A DNA stretch of 64,000 bases from Gorsachius magnificus (lineage: Eukaryota > Chordata > Aves > Pelecaniformes > Ardeidae), in the NCBI GenBank assembly GCA_034008185.1, contig CM067085.1, forward strand, positions 79,224,275 through 79,288,274, in the 5' to 3' direction. This document shows positions 33,432 to 46,550 of this stretch, piece by piece. The notes under the pieces are model-generated. The model ran no database searches. It saw nothing but the letters and a program-made list of their open reading frames with translations, and had not been told where the DNA came from. The translations under genes were made by a program, and so were the position numbers. The first letter of the stretch is position 1; each line of letters opens with the position of its first letter.

Positions 33432-36400
33432 TGATGACACAACATCCATCAGGGAACCTCTGTTTTGGATAAGAGTGTTGTTTCAGGTAACACTACGAGT
33501 CGAGATTTGCTGTCAGACCCCAGTCCCCCCAGTCTGGCACTTCACCACCCACTTAATTCAGTCTCTAGCCGGGGGGATTACTCGTGCAACACAAAACAAC
33601 GTGCTTACATGACATTTCCCGTCGGTGCCTCCCTTCAGATCACCCTTCCAAATGTCCAAGACTTTTGTATATGAACGCGTGGCCCTCCGTGGTTAATAGC
33701 TTTGATTTCTCCCTTTCCCCTTTGGGTAGGCTACTTCTCATCCTCACCAAAACCAGTACTTTAGCTTCAAACTTATTAAAAAAAAAAAAAAAAAAAAAAG
33801 AATCCTGACCCAGGGCACTAATTCAACCCTGCAACACAAACGCACAGATGTGCTTCATGGTGGCACAGCCACAGCAGGCAGCCGCCCTGCATCGAGCACC
33901 CAACCGTGGCTCCCAGCCAACTCCTCCTTCAAAGAGGGGCTGGAGTTACCTTTCGACTGCCTCCATCCCTGCTGCCTGCTCCTCTGTCCCACATGGAAAG
34001 CATTCCCCAGCTGCAAGCACTGCTGCTCTGCAACAAGTGCAGGGCCATGAGATGGGATGGTGTCTGCAGCACCTGGGGAAGATCCCGGAGGCATGCAGTT
34101 ACTCCAGACCAGCTGGCGCAGGGCATCCTGGCTCTCCTTGAAACGATGACCCCTCGGCAAGGTCTACCCATGATCAAAAAGCATCTGAGAAGCCTTGCAG
34201 GGAAGGAAGAGGGGAGAATGGAGCCTTCAGAGAAACCAACAGAGCCGCCTGGCTATCTTCCCAGCGCGGGGAGGGTTTCACTAGCAGTTGGGTGATGTGC
34301 ACACCTTTAAGCCTCCAGTCAGCTATTTTTATGGTGGCTTTAGACAAACGGAGGGGATATCACAGACGCAACTCTCTAGCAATTGTTATTTCTTTGAACG
34401 GTTTTGGTGGAGCGGTAACATCTTTTCACCCTTTCCCATTTCATACTTGCGTTCATGCATTAAGAGAATTTCATTACATTATTCAGCGACAGTCGCAGCG
34501 ACAGCCATCAGCGTGGCTCTGCTGAATTCAAGAGCACCATGCTGACTTACTCAAATTTCTGGCCACAAGCTATTTCAAAGGATTTAATTTGCTGCACAGA
34601 AAATGTCTTCAAAAGATTTTTTTTTTTTTTTCTTTCCTCCCCCTGGATGGAAATTGTCCTCAATACCATGAGTGCACAGCAGCTGTATCAGACATTTGGT
34701 CCACTAATTAAGAGAACTAGAATAATCAGCTTTCAAGCTCTAATACCCATCTCTAAATACCTCTAAATGAATTCAAACTAATATTTACACAAGAAGTAGA
34801 GCACGTTACTTCTTCGACAGACACGTCATTTTGGTATAACCTGAAGCATTGTTGCTTCTTCTGGTTTGATTTGCAGGGGGGATGACAGTCATCCGTGACC
34901 TGATCCTGCCTTGGGTTAAAAAGGGAACTTTCTTCTGGCATGGGTAGAAGCAAGATCAAGCCCTAAACACATGGCTTCCCTAGAGGACCGGGATATGCTG
35001 ATGTGAGAGATTGCTTCAGCAAGCAGAAAAATGAGCTGGAACTTCTCCTACTTTTGCTTTGTCCTTTGCATTTTTCATACTCTGTATTGACAGCTTCTAG
35101 ATGTGCAGCATTCTGTGGCTGGTGATCCTTCCCACGCCTATGTACTTTGCTGTCTACAGCCCTATTAACCTCAGATTTATTAGCTAGTTTGTCAGCCACT
35201 TACACTGCCAACTTCCCAAGAGGCAAACACATCCCTGTGCAAAGACGCACCAAAAAGACAGCAAGGGGAAAAAAAAGTACAACCCATCTCACCCTTCTAA
35301 ACTTTAAGAACGCTTAAAGAAAAAGTGAATATCCCACATGTATTCAACCGAGCCTTAAAATGTAAATCAAGCTTAAAACACACGTAGCAAATGCTAGTGT
35401 CCATTTTACTGTCAGAAACTGTTATTTTCTTACTCTTTTGTATTGCTTGGGGAGGGAGAAAAATGTTGACTTATGGAAAAAGATCATAGCGGGTATTTGG
35501 TAGGAAAGCAAGACATTAATCATGAAAAAGAGACATTGTTTTTTGTGATTAAGGCTCAGCTATAAAATGTCTCAAAGGGGCGTTATTTTGATTGCTGTGC
35601 TTGAGGCTCCATTACAATGATGTGCTAAAATGTAAATGGTGGGCACAGTATCGGGTGTATGGACATGGGCTTGCTTCATCACCTTCACATGGAGGCGGCT
35701 ACAACACATAAGCAACAGGCATGCTCTTGAACGTCATGAAAATCTGGCTCTAAGTGCCAACTGGTGCTTGGAAATCAAACCAGCAAGAGCACAGCGGGAG
35801 AGTCTATGAAATATTTAGATGGGTGGAAATACAAAAGTGGGGGATTTGGGTCACACATAAGATGAGCAATGAAACTTTGCTAAAAGATAATGAAGACGTT
35901 AGAAGTTTTCTCTGTGTAAATCAATGAACTTTCCTTTTTTTTTTTTAGGCGTGTTTCTGCAGTTAGGATACATTTGAAATATAATCATTGTTCTCAGAGG
36001 CCTTCAAAACATATTCATCTTCCTGCATGATTTGCTGTAGGGTGAGTTCACCAGGCAACACAATAAAACATCAGTTGCCTCAACGCTGCTGAGGCTATTT
36101 TAAACAAAACCTTTTCCCGTGTTTTCCCCGATGTACATCTTTGACATTTAAAAGAGTGGGGAAGTGGTTTTATATTACCTTGTGAAAAAATTATGAGAAT
36201 GCATGTAAACCTGTGTAAAAGGTTATGGGGGGGGCGGGGGGGAACAGCGAGCCGGTGTGGGGAAGGATATACCAGGAATTTCAGAAACTAGAGTTAAGCA
36301 TCTCACCATCCTACGCTTTATCTCCATGTGCCATCAAGGACTTGGTGGTATCTATCGCACTGAACCGAAGATGCCCTTGGGACACACCAAACCTTTCAAA

Positions 36401-39400
36401 TAATTTGCAGTAAGTTTCAACGAAAAACAGTCTGGCAGAATGGATTTATTTAAGCGGCGTGATATAAAAAGCACAAGCAAAAGTTTAGCAAGAATAAAAT
36501 ACATGATGGGCTACTGAAGCAGCCTATTTCACTTACCGAACAAGTCCATTATGTGTTGAGAAAACAAAAGGAACAGGAAAGGAAAAGTAGAAATTTGAAG
36601 TTTGACAGTAGTTTACAGGGATTGCAGATTAATTCTAATGGGCCTTTTCTAACCATATTTTTTTTAATTTGAATTTCAGGTATTTTTTTTTATTATTATT
36701 GTTTTAATCTCAACACAGTTCTTTAAAAGAATGGAAAAAAATTACCAATATGCACCTATGAAGTAACCAGGGGGTGCTTTTTTTTTTTTTTAATTTCCTT
36801 GTGAAGATGTTGAATGCACTCTCTTCAAATGCAGAATAGTACAAGCCTCTGAGAATGTGATGGTAGGTCCAGGGTACCTACGGGTGTTGCGATCACTTGC
36901 TCCTTTAAAGCTTAAGCTTGCATGGTGCCTATCGATGACTTGGAGTGCGCCAACAGAGTCCTCAGAAGGAGCTGGCGCAGCCCATCGTGCCCCTTCAGAG
37001 ACCTCCTAACTATGGGACTAATTTGGAGGAGTATATTGGTAACCGAGAATGCTCGTTAACACTCTGAGATAAGTGCTGACAGCCCTATGGGTGAGCCAGA
37101 TAGGTCTGGTCTGGCCAAGACTCATGGGTATAACTTGGATTCTGCACCTGCTCAAGATAGTTTGACTGTAAAATACGACCTCTTTGGCCCATCACGGAGG
37201 AGTACGAGGGCTGCTGACATGCGGGAATGGGAACTTAACTACTGCAGACATGCTGCTCTTGTCTGCCCCGGTGCTGCCGGGCTTCCCCTTCGGCTACGTT
37301 AACAAAGTCCTCGTAGACCAATTCAGCTAACAGGGCAGTAAGCGGGGTGGACGAACGCAGTCCCACAACAGTTTGGCTCCACACCTCAAACTTCATTTCA
37401 CTGGAAACCGAAAAGCTGCTGGTTTGGGTCAGAGGTCCCACTGGATGAGAAGAGCTTCACAAGCTGCTTAGTTGAGATAGCTACGTAGAAGGGCCTCGCC
37501 GGGTAAGTTTTTCTGACTCTGGGGAATAAAGGTGAAAATATTTTCTGAGACCATCTCCACAAACTCAAAGGTTCTCTCTGGATGAAAGACTGGAGATTTG
37601 TATCTGTGAATATTTTTATATATAAGGTTTCATGAAGCTTGGAAGAGAGAAAATCTGTGCTTCTTAAGACAAGGTGACACAAGTGTTCCACATAGGGATG
37701 TATATGGGCAGGTATTTTTAAGTGTTAATTTTTAAAAGCTGCGTAGCCCTCTCCCTTTGTGCAGAAGGGTTTTAAAGTGAGGTATTTAAAAGCTTTCAAC
37801 TATAAAAGTCTGGCCAATGTTTTTCCTGCAGGGTAGGCTGATGTGCAGGTAGAAGGCAAGTCTGGGGGAGTCCCGTTACAGCTTACCCCATCCACCCATT
37901 CCTCTTCCTTTCTTCTACACAGGAACTTTTCTGAATATAATAGGAGTAAAGGTAATTATTTTGACTTGTGCTGTCCCATTTGTGAGCCCTTTTGTAAGCT
38001 TTTACCAGGCTGACTGCTGGATAATGAGGTTGTGTTATAAAAGCGTTCTTCGCTTCCAAAAAAAAATAATCAATCACACATTATTAATTCTGCATGGTAT
38101 TTTCATGGTCAGTGTTGATTACTATGCAAGTGTGTTTTGCCTAAAACATTAAACAAATGTACCAACCCCAGTTTTGTCAACGTATTTCTAAACGCTTACT
38201 ACCTTTGACATTTGCAGCTACATGCTTTGCAACCGCTTACTCTTCACTATTGGGTTTATTGATTGAAATGCCACTCATTTCGTGCAGATAGAAGAAATGT
38301 GGCTGAGCCTGCTTCTGTTTATTAAGATGTGGCCAAGCAGAAATTTTACTTCATTTAAAAAAAAAAAAAAAAGCAGCTCAGCTATCACTTCCCTTGCATT
38401 CCCCTCATATATACGCTGTTTAAAATTCTGAAGAAAATTATTATATAATGCCTTCACCCACCTTCTGTTTAGCAGAAACACTTCTACCAGCACAACGGCT
38501 TCTGCAACCCTCTCTGCTAATAGTTATTCAGTTGTTTACACATTGTTTGCAAGTGTGTGTAAACTGTAATATTAGCTTTAACTACCGCAATTAAATAAAA
38601 GATTAAGTGAAGAAAAAGTGAAATGCAAGGGACTCAGGGATGTTAGAGAACTGCAGAAGGAAGATCTTGATTCTAAGCCATCCATCGGGATGGCTAACTT
38701 GAGACCAGTCACACGCGCTTTAATTGCAGTGGCTAAATAGGATTCATCCCCCCTAGTGCCTGAGAGAGAGGACACAGGGCTTCTACGGCTGCCAGATAAC
38801 AAAGCACTCCGACGTTCAGATCGCCTGGCGTATACCCACTGATAACCTGTGGTCATGAGATCATTAAAAAAAATTAAGTATTTTAAATGGCATGGCAGAA
38901 CTTCCCTTAAGGGGAAAGTATCATAGTGACAAAGCGTTCCCAGCTGAGAAATAATAAAGAATTCTCCGGGATTTTTTTCCTTTTTTCAAATTACGTTTTC
39001 ATAACAGCAACAGGAGCAGAAATTGGGTAAACCAGACAAATTATTACCTTCTCCCCCCCACCCCCAGCTAAGAATGGTCCTTTCCTAATCCCATAGTAAT
39101 TGTGATAATTGTCCATTTTCCCCCCTAGGAATCATGGTAATGGTATGCATTGAATGCTGATGGTGCAAATGACCTTGCAAACCAATTCAGCCAAGGGTGG
39201 TGTCCATGCTTATGGGGCACTCAGAAGGATGGGTAAAATTACCAAACAGAAGCAACATCATTATGGATACAGAGAAAGATGGGGATGGATACGGAGAGGC
39301 AAAAGCAGAGGAGCAGAGTCAAAGAGGTCCCCAAAGCTGACGATGAAACCTACAGCTTGCCACTGCAAAACCCAGAAAAATATTTCAAGCCAGGAAATTA

Positions 39401-40505
39401 TTGGTTCAAACCAATACGCGCCTGTGGTTTTTTACAGCGGTAAGATTTTTACGTACTTCAAAATGATCAGAGGAAGAAAGATTACAGGAGGGGAGGCTGA
39501 GGGATGCCCACGGCCTCATAACCGGGAACTCCCGAGACAGCAGCGGCAGGATCCGGGCTCCCAAGCGCTGCCCGCGGCATGGCCATCCTGGGCACAAACT
39601 CAAACCCAGCTGCCAGAGGAGCAAGCTGCCGAAATCACTCTCCCGCTACCATAAATGACTAACCTGAAAAGGAGCTCTGGAGCATAATGGGATAAATGCT
39701 ACCCAGAACAGGAACTGTTGTAGTGCTAAAACTGCTTTAACTTCAGAGGGGTGAAGCAACAGCCCCACCCGAGTCAGGAATGGATCGTGCTGTTTATTTG
39801 TCTCTATCCGTAACATCAGCCCTTGCGTTCCACTATAAAAGTTGGTTCTTAACCTGTTTTCTGACGCCCACAGTTTAACCACGGCGGATGAGACAAGCAA
39901 CCATCCAACCCCCAATCCTTCGGGACGGCGACGCAATAGGTATTAAAGTTCGCATAAGCCCCTCATCATCCAGCCACGATTTATTAGAAGTTTGGAAGGG
40001 AGTGTTGCACATTTCCTTCCTCCCTGTGCTACCTTCTGCCAGCTGTGTAAGGACTCAGTAAGAAAGCCATCCATCCTCTTTTGTCAACCAACAGTTCGCC
40101 AGTCTCAAGCTGTAAGTGAACAGCACAATAAATTAAATATTTGTCAGGGAAGATGTATGGCTTCACAATACTCTTTGATCTAAGTTTTTAAGGAGAAAAC
40201 ATGGAAACCCATAGCTCTAGTTATGTCATTGATTACTTGAAAAATGTGTTTAAATAAAGGATATAGAACACATCTCTCCTGTCTTTCACCCAACCTTGGA
40301 AATTATTCTAATTCACAATCAGAAGAAACGGTAAGAAACCAAGAGGAAGTCATCAAAAAATAACAGCAGCAAATCCCATTTGGGGCTTCCAAGACAAAGA
40401 CATTTCTTCATGATTAAAAGGAAGGATATCGATTAACTGCTGGTGAAAAGATACTTTTGGAAAACAGAGCAAAGGACAGAGCTTCCCTCACCTCGCTGTC
40501 CAAAG
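33432..40505. other. 7-kb stretch with no firmly recognised transposon
   Basis: Mostly AT-rich unique sequence. It holds A or T runs at 33778-33799 (22 A), 34617-34631 (15 T), 36778-36791 (14 T) and 38357-38372 (16 A), and a G-rich spot at 36227-36242. About 36895-37450 has a different, CpG-containing texture and could be an old ERV LTR. 39154-39654 has a 166-codon frame without domains, probably chance. Confidence 0.4.
33778..33799. repeat. A homopolymer, 22 bp
   Basis: Twenty-two consecutive A's. No retro-copy recognised upstream. Confidence 0.9.
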
Positions 40506-40560
40506 TCACAGAATCACCGGAGACAGAGTTACCTCCAGAGATGACCTAACCCCCTATTTC
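40506..40560 (-). mobile_element. Possible ancient CR1 tail
   Basis: GTCACAGAATCACCGGAGAC followed by TTACCTCCAGAGATGACCTA resembles the inverted 3' end of an old CR1 subfamily (tail, then the GACCTC-like segment). It is heavily diverged and short, so chance resemblance is possible. Confidence 0.4.
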
Positions 40561-42863
40561 TGGTGGAAACCTATCTTGACACAGGTCAGACCGTCCCGTT
40601 AAGCTGCTTATCTCTGATGACTAATTTTGAGACTATGCTAGATGACTGGTTCAGATGTGATGTCTAATATTTAGGCAGCTAAATTTAGGGGAGGTGAATC
40701 ACCCACAAAAGCCTGCCTAGCTGCTGTTAAAAATCAGCAGGAAGCCAAGTTTTATTTGAGCGGTGCCCTACGAGTGACAAACCGGCCGTTTTAGCAACTC
40801 GGTCATGCTACTGTCATGCTGTAACACGCCGTACCAAAACCTGTAAGTACTGAGCTGTCTGAAACACTCCAGGATGCCTCTAATCCAGGTTAAGCACAGC
40901 TTTCTGTATTTATCATCGAGGATAAATTGCAGCCCAGGAAACCACTGCTGTGGGCAGTTTGGCTGGGTTGCTAGAAGGGTTTTCAGAGAAGGAAAGGCAG
41001 GAAAGTTTGTGTTTAGCCATTGAAGTCAGCAGAGGCGTAGAGACCAACCTGCGTTGGGAGGGACCTGTGTCCATGGTGGATACATGGAGCTGCTCCTAGG
41101 GAACTGCGGCACCTTACGGCACAACTCTGTGGATACGAAACATCAAAACAGACAGTGGCTGAGAGAGAGGGGTCAATAGCTGGCACTCGGGAACGAGCTA
41201 CGGTTCCAGGCAACCAGGAAAGCGTGGTAGCACTCTGCCAGCCTTTAGGTGGACTTCAACACTGCTGGGGAAAAAGTAAATCCTGCTCTGCATTTCAGTG
41301 TCCCAGGGTAATGTAACGTCCTCAACAAGCAACAGCAAGTCCAAATTAAGCCAAGATTACATCTGCACAAAAGCCAAGTACCCCCAACACGGCAGCACAG
41401 GGGTGTCTCCTGCAGATTTAAAAAAAAAAAAAAAAAAAAAGGTCTGTTATGAAACACTTTCTGTGCTTTCCATGTCCACCTTTACTTGACACGTGAACTT
41501 TCAGCATCCAGTGCCGTGTGAAATAACTGCAATTTTCCTTCAAGCACCTATTAACGGTGACGCCGCGCTGACAGATGGGAAGCACGCGATCAGCCCACTC
41601 GACTTTCTGCCTACCTGCCAAAACAACGGTGCTGCGGAATGAAACCTGCCCTCCTCTCTAGATGGTTTCTGGAGAAGCTGGTGCGAAAGCTTTTGGAATA
41701 TCTGCGAAGCAATAGGAGAATGGGTAGCAAACAATTTGTGAGGCGTCAGCCTGACATTTGTTTCAGATAGTACCTAAATCATGAAGTTCATGGGGGAAAG
41801 TAGATGTTTTTCTGCAATTTAAAGTTTATGCAAAGGATAATTTTAAAGAAACTTCCCTCTACCAACAAGTCACTAATCTGTCCGTAGGAGGCAATTTTCA
41901 AGTGCTTCCCACACATAGACACAAAGATTACAGGCCCATCCCTCTACTGGAAACCTTAGGCTCCTTTTTTATTTAGCACGTTTTTCTCGTAAAAGGAACT
42001 ACAAAAGACTGAGTAATCCAGTGTTTTAAAAACAGCTTTTTAATCAATTTAGTTATCTGACTGGAAGGAGCAACAGAGCAAGAAAATATCTCGGCCCAAG
42101 TTAACTTCTCTGCCAACCGCAATTTTTTTTAGAAAGTTCTCTCTGCAAACAAGAATCCAGCTCCCACTTGACACCCCAGGAAAATCCTGAACCCGAGCAG
42201 GAGAGTGTGCCCAAGCGCATTGGGTGAGGTTAACCTCAGCCACACCTTTTGCACAGCGTTTCTGACTGAACCGCCGTGAAATGCTGACAAATGCAGACCC
42301 AGGCATCGAATTTGACCCCCCCCACTGGAGACTGCTGCAGGCAAGGAAGGAGTTAAAAATATCACGGGGGAATCAGCCACCTGGTTTTCTTCCTCCCAAG
42401 GCAATTCCCAGCCCAGAGCCATGCAACCACCTTGCCTGCACTACAGGTTTGTACCAGCTTTCAAAAAGGTATTTTTGAAATTTGAATCTTGTATTTCTGC
42501 ATGCTCCCCTATCAAGGGCAATTAAACCCTTTTTACAGTCCGAAACTCAGCGTTCACACCTCTGCCCCAACTCAAGCAGTTGTGGGCCACCCCACAGCCT
42601 TTGTGGTGCTCCCCAAACTGGAGACCCACCAGCCTGATGCATCCGAGAGCATCGCTGGGCTCTCTTGGGCTTGCTTCCTCCCGCTCTCCCGCAAGAGCGG
42701 AGACAAGTCTGTGAGTGCTCCCCTTTCGCTGGCCTCAGCGGCAAACAGTTGGGATTTCGGACCTTAGACTGGTCGCAGGGGCATTGCATGGGCCATATGA
42801 AGGCGAAGGCCCTGCTTCTTCCTCACGCTAAATACGAATTACAATGTCTTGAAGACCGGTGCA
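40561..42863. other. Unique sequence, no gene recognised
   Basis: Contains a 21-A run at 41420-41440. No transposon or exon recognised. Confidence 0.45.
41420..41440. repeat. A homopolymer, 21 bp
   Basis: Twenty-one consecutive A's, next to TGCAGATTT. Confidence 0.9.
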
Positions 42864-43208
42864 AATCACAGAATCACAGAACCGCAAGGGTTGGAAGGGG
42901 CCTCAGGAGATCACCCAGTCCCACCCCCCTGCCCAAGCAGGTTCTCCCAGAGCATGTTACACAGGACAGCGTCCAGGTGGGGGTTGAATATCTCCAGAGA
43001 AGGAGACTCCACAGCCCCCCTGGGCAGCCTGGGACAGGGCTCTGTCACCCTCAGAGTAAAGAAGTTCTTCCTCACATTCAACTGAAACTTCTTATGTCTC
43101 AGTTTGTGCCCATGACCCCTTGTCCTGGCGCTGGGCACCTCTGAGAAGAGTCTGGCTCCGTCCTCCTGACGCCCACCCTTGAGATATTTGTATGTATTGA
43201 TGAGGTCA
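42864..43208 (-). mobile_element. CR1 fragment, tail type B
   Basis: Minus-oriented, about 345 bp, with a tail starting AATCACAGAATCACAGAACC. The minus translation gives DLINTYKYLKGGRQEDGARL, FSEVPSARTRGHGHKLRHKK and VESPSLEIFNPHLDAVLCNM in one open frame to the expected stop. The 5' break is at the start of DLINTYKYL. Confidence 0.95.
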
Positions 43209-43682
43209 ATAGGTTCCACCACATCCTGTCTGTTCTCACCCTGTATAAGGAACGATCATTTCAGAGTCCTGTCAGTCAGAAAGCACTGACGCACCGGTGA
43301 GAAAATCCATTATTCCCCCAGAGCAGCAGTCCTCTCCATGCCCCGGGGGGTATTTTTGTAACCTTTCCTGCCTTGCAGCCAGGTAGCGACCCAGGGGACC
43401 CCCACACCTCTCCCTGCTCCCGCACTGCCCCACCATTCACGCAAGAGAGTCCTTGTTCTGAGCTTGGCAGAGACATGATAATTTGCCCACAAAATAGAAA
43501 TCACAGACTGGAGGTGTAACCAGGGTGATGGAATCGGCCAACCACGGATGCTGCTATACTTCTTGTACAGCCCTACCCAACTGGACAAGGAGTCTGGGAA
43601 CACCGAGTATATGAATCAGTGTATCCTTTGATCTGTATTTTAGTCTTTAGGTAATCATTAATGCAAACGAAACAAGAGACAT
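43209..43682. other. Unique sequence
   Basis: No feature recognised between the CR1 and the LTR. Confidence 0.45.
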
Positions 43683-44098
43683 TGTGTTTCTGTCAGAAGA
43701 AGATGATGGGATTTCGTGTAGTGGACTGGGAAAACTGGCCAGGACTGCCAAGCTGAGTAGGTAATTCCGGCAGGGGAGATCACGACCACCGACTCACGGA
43801 CCACCTACCCAAGTGATACCACCTACTCAAAAGAGAACAATGGAAAAGGACAACTGAGTCTGCGCAGTGATTTACATGTGAAGCGAGTAATCACCAATCA
43901 CCAAAGAGAATAATATTGAATATGTGTGAATAGAATAAATATGTATATACTTGATCTATATAAACCATGTGGAACAGGCACAAAGTATGCGCGGTAGGTG
44001 GAGCAATTCCCCGTGCATCCGGTGCCATGAATAAAGAATTCCTGCCTTTTGACACTGCATTGGTGTTACGAGGCTTATTCTTCCCAATTTCAGCGACA
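43683..44098 (+). mobile_element. Probable ERV solo LTR, plus strand
   Basis: The region has the order of a compact retroviral promoter: CTATATAAACC at 43957-43967, an AATAAA at 44030-44035 about 70 bp later, and an end AATTTCAGCGACA. This suggests a short R region. The start is uncertain; TG occurs at 43683, 43691 and 43717, so the true element may be 380-416 bp. It does not resemble the other LTRs here. No coding DNA or clear target-site duplication flanks it. An ordinary host promoter is less likely because the polyadenylation signal follows so closely. Confidence 0.55.
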
Positions 44099-45750
44099 GA
44101 GGGACAACTTACAGACCAGGCGCCCGTCCTGTGGCGCTTGCATGGCCTCAAATGTGTTTGCCGCTCGTTCTTCAGCATCTGGTGCATCTGTGGGCCTCGA
44201 GACACAAAAGCCTGGGTGAACCCCGTTCAGAACTTCAAAGTCCTCAGACAGCGGCAATTAAGGTGCATCAAAAGCGTTCCATGAAACCCAGTGCCAGTTG
44301 CTCTTAGGCTTGTTATTGGAACTATTGGGGTTTTTTAAACAGTATCTGGTTCTCTCTCTAGGTAAGCCCTCTCCTGTTACCCTCCCAGGAACATGCTGCT
44401 CGTAACCTACCTGTTCATGAGAACGTCCCAGGCCTGGGTGGAAGGTGGCCAGGGGTCCGTCCAAACAGCACCACTGGCCCTCAGGAGCTTGCTTGGTGGC
44501 AAGATGCCAAAGAGTAGGTAGGGGGTGTGTAACAAGAATGTGGGATTCCTGGGGGAAAACATACAAGATTAGGTGTTTGCTGCAATCCCGGAGTCTGCTG
44601 CAAGCTACTGTTGGTGCCTTTGCCCATAGTAGCGGGGTCAGGAGCCCCATGGACGAGCCACATGTAGACTGTCCCTGCGCTGTGCAGAGGTGTTTCCAGG
44701 AGAACCGAGCACTGCTGGAAAGACATCAGGTAACCACCATCTGATGTGCTACAATAGCCACCAAGACATTTTTTCCCTGAAGCAGAGCCTGGAAATCACA
44801 GTAAAAAGAAAAATGACAATTTAGAAATGGAATCCTAAAAGACTGCTCCTTTGAAGACAGCTCAGTAAATCTCTCTAAATTAGCTTCTGAATAGCTCTAA
44901 ATTAACTTCTATTCAGGACTAGATTAAGGCAGTGCGGGTTCAAAGGTGCCTTATGAGACAGAGCCACCAAATGATCCTGCAATCATCCAAATAATCCACC
45001 TGGGATAGTCAGAGCGACTGAAAGTATCGCTCAGGCCCCTTCTCCCTTTCGGGAGCGCTGGCCAGGTCTGTTCTCCTCTCTGGAAAAGGGAAACCTTCAT
45101 TACCAAGAGGGTAGATTAGCTCTGGTGGGCACGTGGGTGAGACCCATGGCACTTCTCCCCCCAACTCTATGGGGTCTCCCACTGGCATCTCCAGCTTTGG
45201 CTCTGGGAGGCATCGTGATGCTTGGTGCAGCCTCAGGGGCAGCTCAAGCGACGTCGAGCGGAGTCAGGCGACGCTGCTGACATCTGCTTATTTATTGCTT
45301 GAGACACAGCGGCACCATACACCTTTGCACTGAAAGCAAATTTAAAAAAAAAAAAAAATCCCTGTAATATGGTAATTCCTTAATAGCTTATTCAAGAATT
45401 CCAGAGGATCAGTGCTATTTTTAAGCAAAACTAGTATCATCCACATCCAAAGTCTCAAATAATTAGATTGCTTCCACTCCAGAATATTCATAGTGTGTTC
45501 AGCCTCACAAGTTTTTGGCTACGTCTTCCAGCTCTTACGTTTGGAGGTGATTCCTGTAGCCTGCAGTAAGATGGAGGCGTTCTGCATACCCTCCCATGCC
45601 TCTTCCCATCATTTGGCCCCACTTTCTCTGTCCTCCCCTCCCCCCAAATGAACAACCTGCCTCTAATGTCCCCCCCCCCACCGCTGGTGACAGCATTGCT
45701 GGTCCCTGCAACCCAGTCCGGTGTTCCTGGCGTTATTAAGGACAGGATGT
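44099..45750. other. Unique sequence; short tandem repeat
   Basis: Holds a 22-bp imperfect tandem repeat (44873-44916), a 15-A run (45344-45358) and a C9 run near 45671. No gene recognised. Confidence 0.45.
44873..44916. repeat. Imperfect 22-bp tandem duplication
   Basis: CTCTAAATTAGCTTCTGAAT(AG) is followed directly by CTCTAAATTAACTTCTATTC(AG), matching at about 19 of 22 positions. Confidence 0.8.
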
Positions 45751-46550
45751 GATCCAGAGAGACCTGGACAGGCTGGAGAGGTGGGGTCATGGGAACCTCA
45801 TGAGGTTCAACAAGGCCAAGTGCAAGGTCCTGCCCCTGGGTTGGGGTAGCCCCTGGTAGCCATACAGGCTGGGGGAAGAAAGGATGGAGAGCAGCCCTGC
45901 CGAGAGGGACTTGAGGGTGCTGGTGGATGAAAAGCTGGACATGAGCCGGCCATGGGCGCTGGCAGCCCAGAAGCCAACCCTACCCTGGGCTGCATCAGGA
46001 GAAGCGTGGCAAGCAGGTCAAGGGAGGTGATTCTGCCCCTCTACTCCGCTCTGGTGAGACCTCCCCTGGAGCCCTGCGTCCAGCTCGGGAGCCCTCAGCA
46101 CCAGGAGGACATGGAGCTGTTGGAGCGGGGCCAGGGGAGGGCTACTAAAATGCTCCGAGGGCTGGAGCCCCTCTGCTCTGAGGCCAGGCTGGGAGAGTTG
46201 GGGGTGCTCAGCCTGGAGCAGAGGAGGCTGCGGGGGCCGGGGGGGGCCCGGGGGGGGGACAAGCTTTGTGGGCCAGCTGGGACAGGCAGGGGGGATGGCT
46301 TTAAAATGAAGCAGGGGAGGTTCAGACTGGATCTAAGGAAGAAATTCTTTACAAGGAGGGTGGTGAAAGCCTGGCAGGGGTTGCCCCGAGAGGGGGTGGA
46401 GGCCCCATCCCTGGGAACATCCCAGGCCAGGTTGGCCGGGGCTGTGAGCAACCTGATGTGGTTCAAGGTGTCCCTGCTCCTGCAGGGGGGTTGGGCTGGG
46501 TGACCTCTGGGGGTCCCTTCCAACCCAAAACATTCCGTGATTCTGTGATT
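45751..46550 (+). mobile_element. CR1 fragment, 0.8 kb, tail type C
   Basis: Plus-oriented from GATCCAGAGAGACCTGGACA to CCGTGATTCTGTGATTT. It contains the ORF2 C-terminus and the 3' UTR ending GACCTCTGGGGGTCCCTTCC. It is the longer relative of 9525-10042. A small insertion or deletion separates the first ORF2 part, which reads [16 protein letters not shown] in another frame, from the 45952-46503 frame. Confidence 0.95.
45952..46503 (+). pseudogene. CR1 ORF2 C-terminal remnant
   Basis: A 183-codon open frame containing [50 protein letters not shown] and GRFRLDLRKKFFTRRVVKAW. It is the longest intact CR1 coding remnant in the window but represents only the non-catalytic C-terminus. The first codon is not a genuine start; the homology continues upstream in another frame. 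The reading continues past the usual ORF2 end into the 3' UTR (LMWFKVSLLLQGGWAG). Confidence 0.85.

Noticed and set aside
39154..39654. A 166-codon plus frame
   Set aside because: Low-complexity K/R/Q-rich translation with no domain and no supporting signals.
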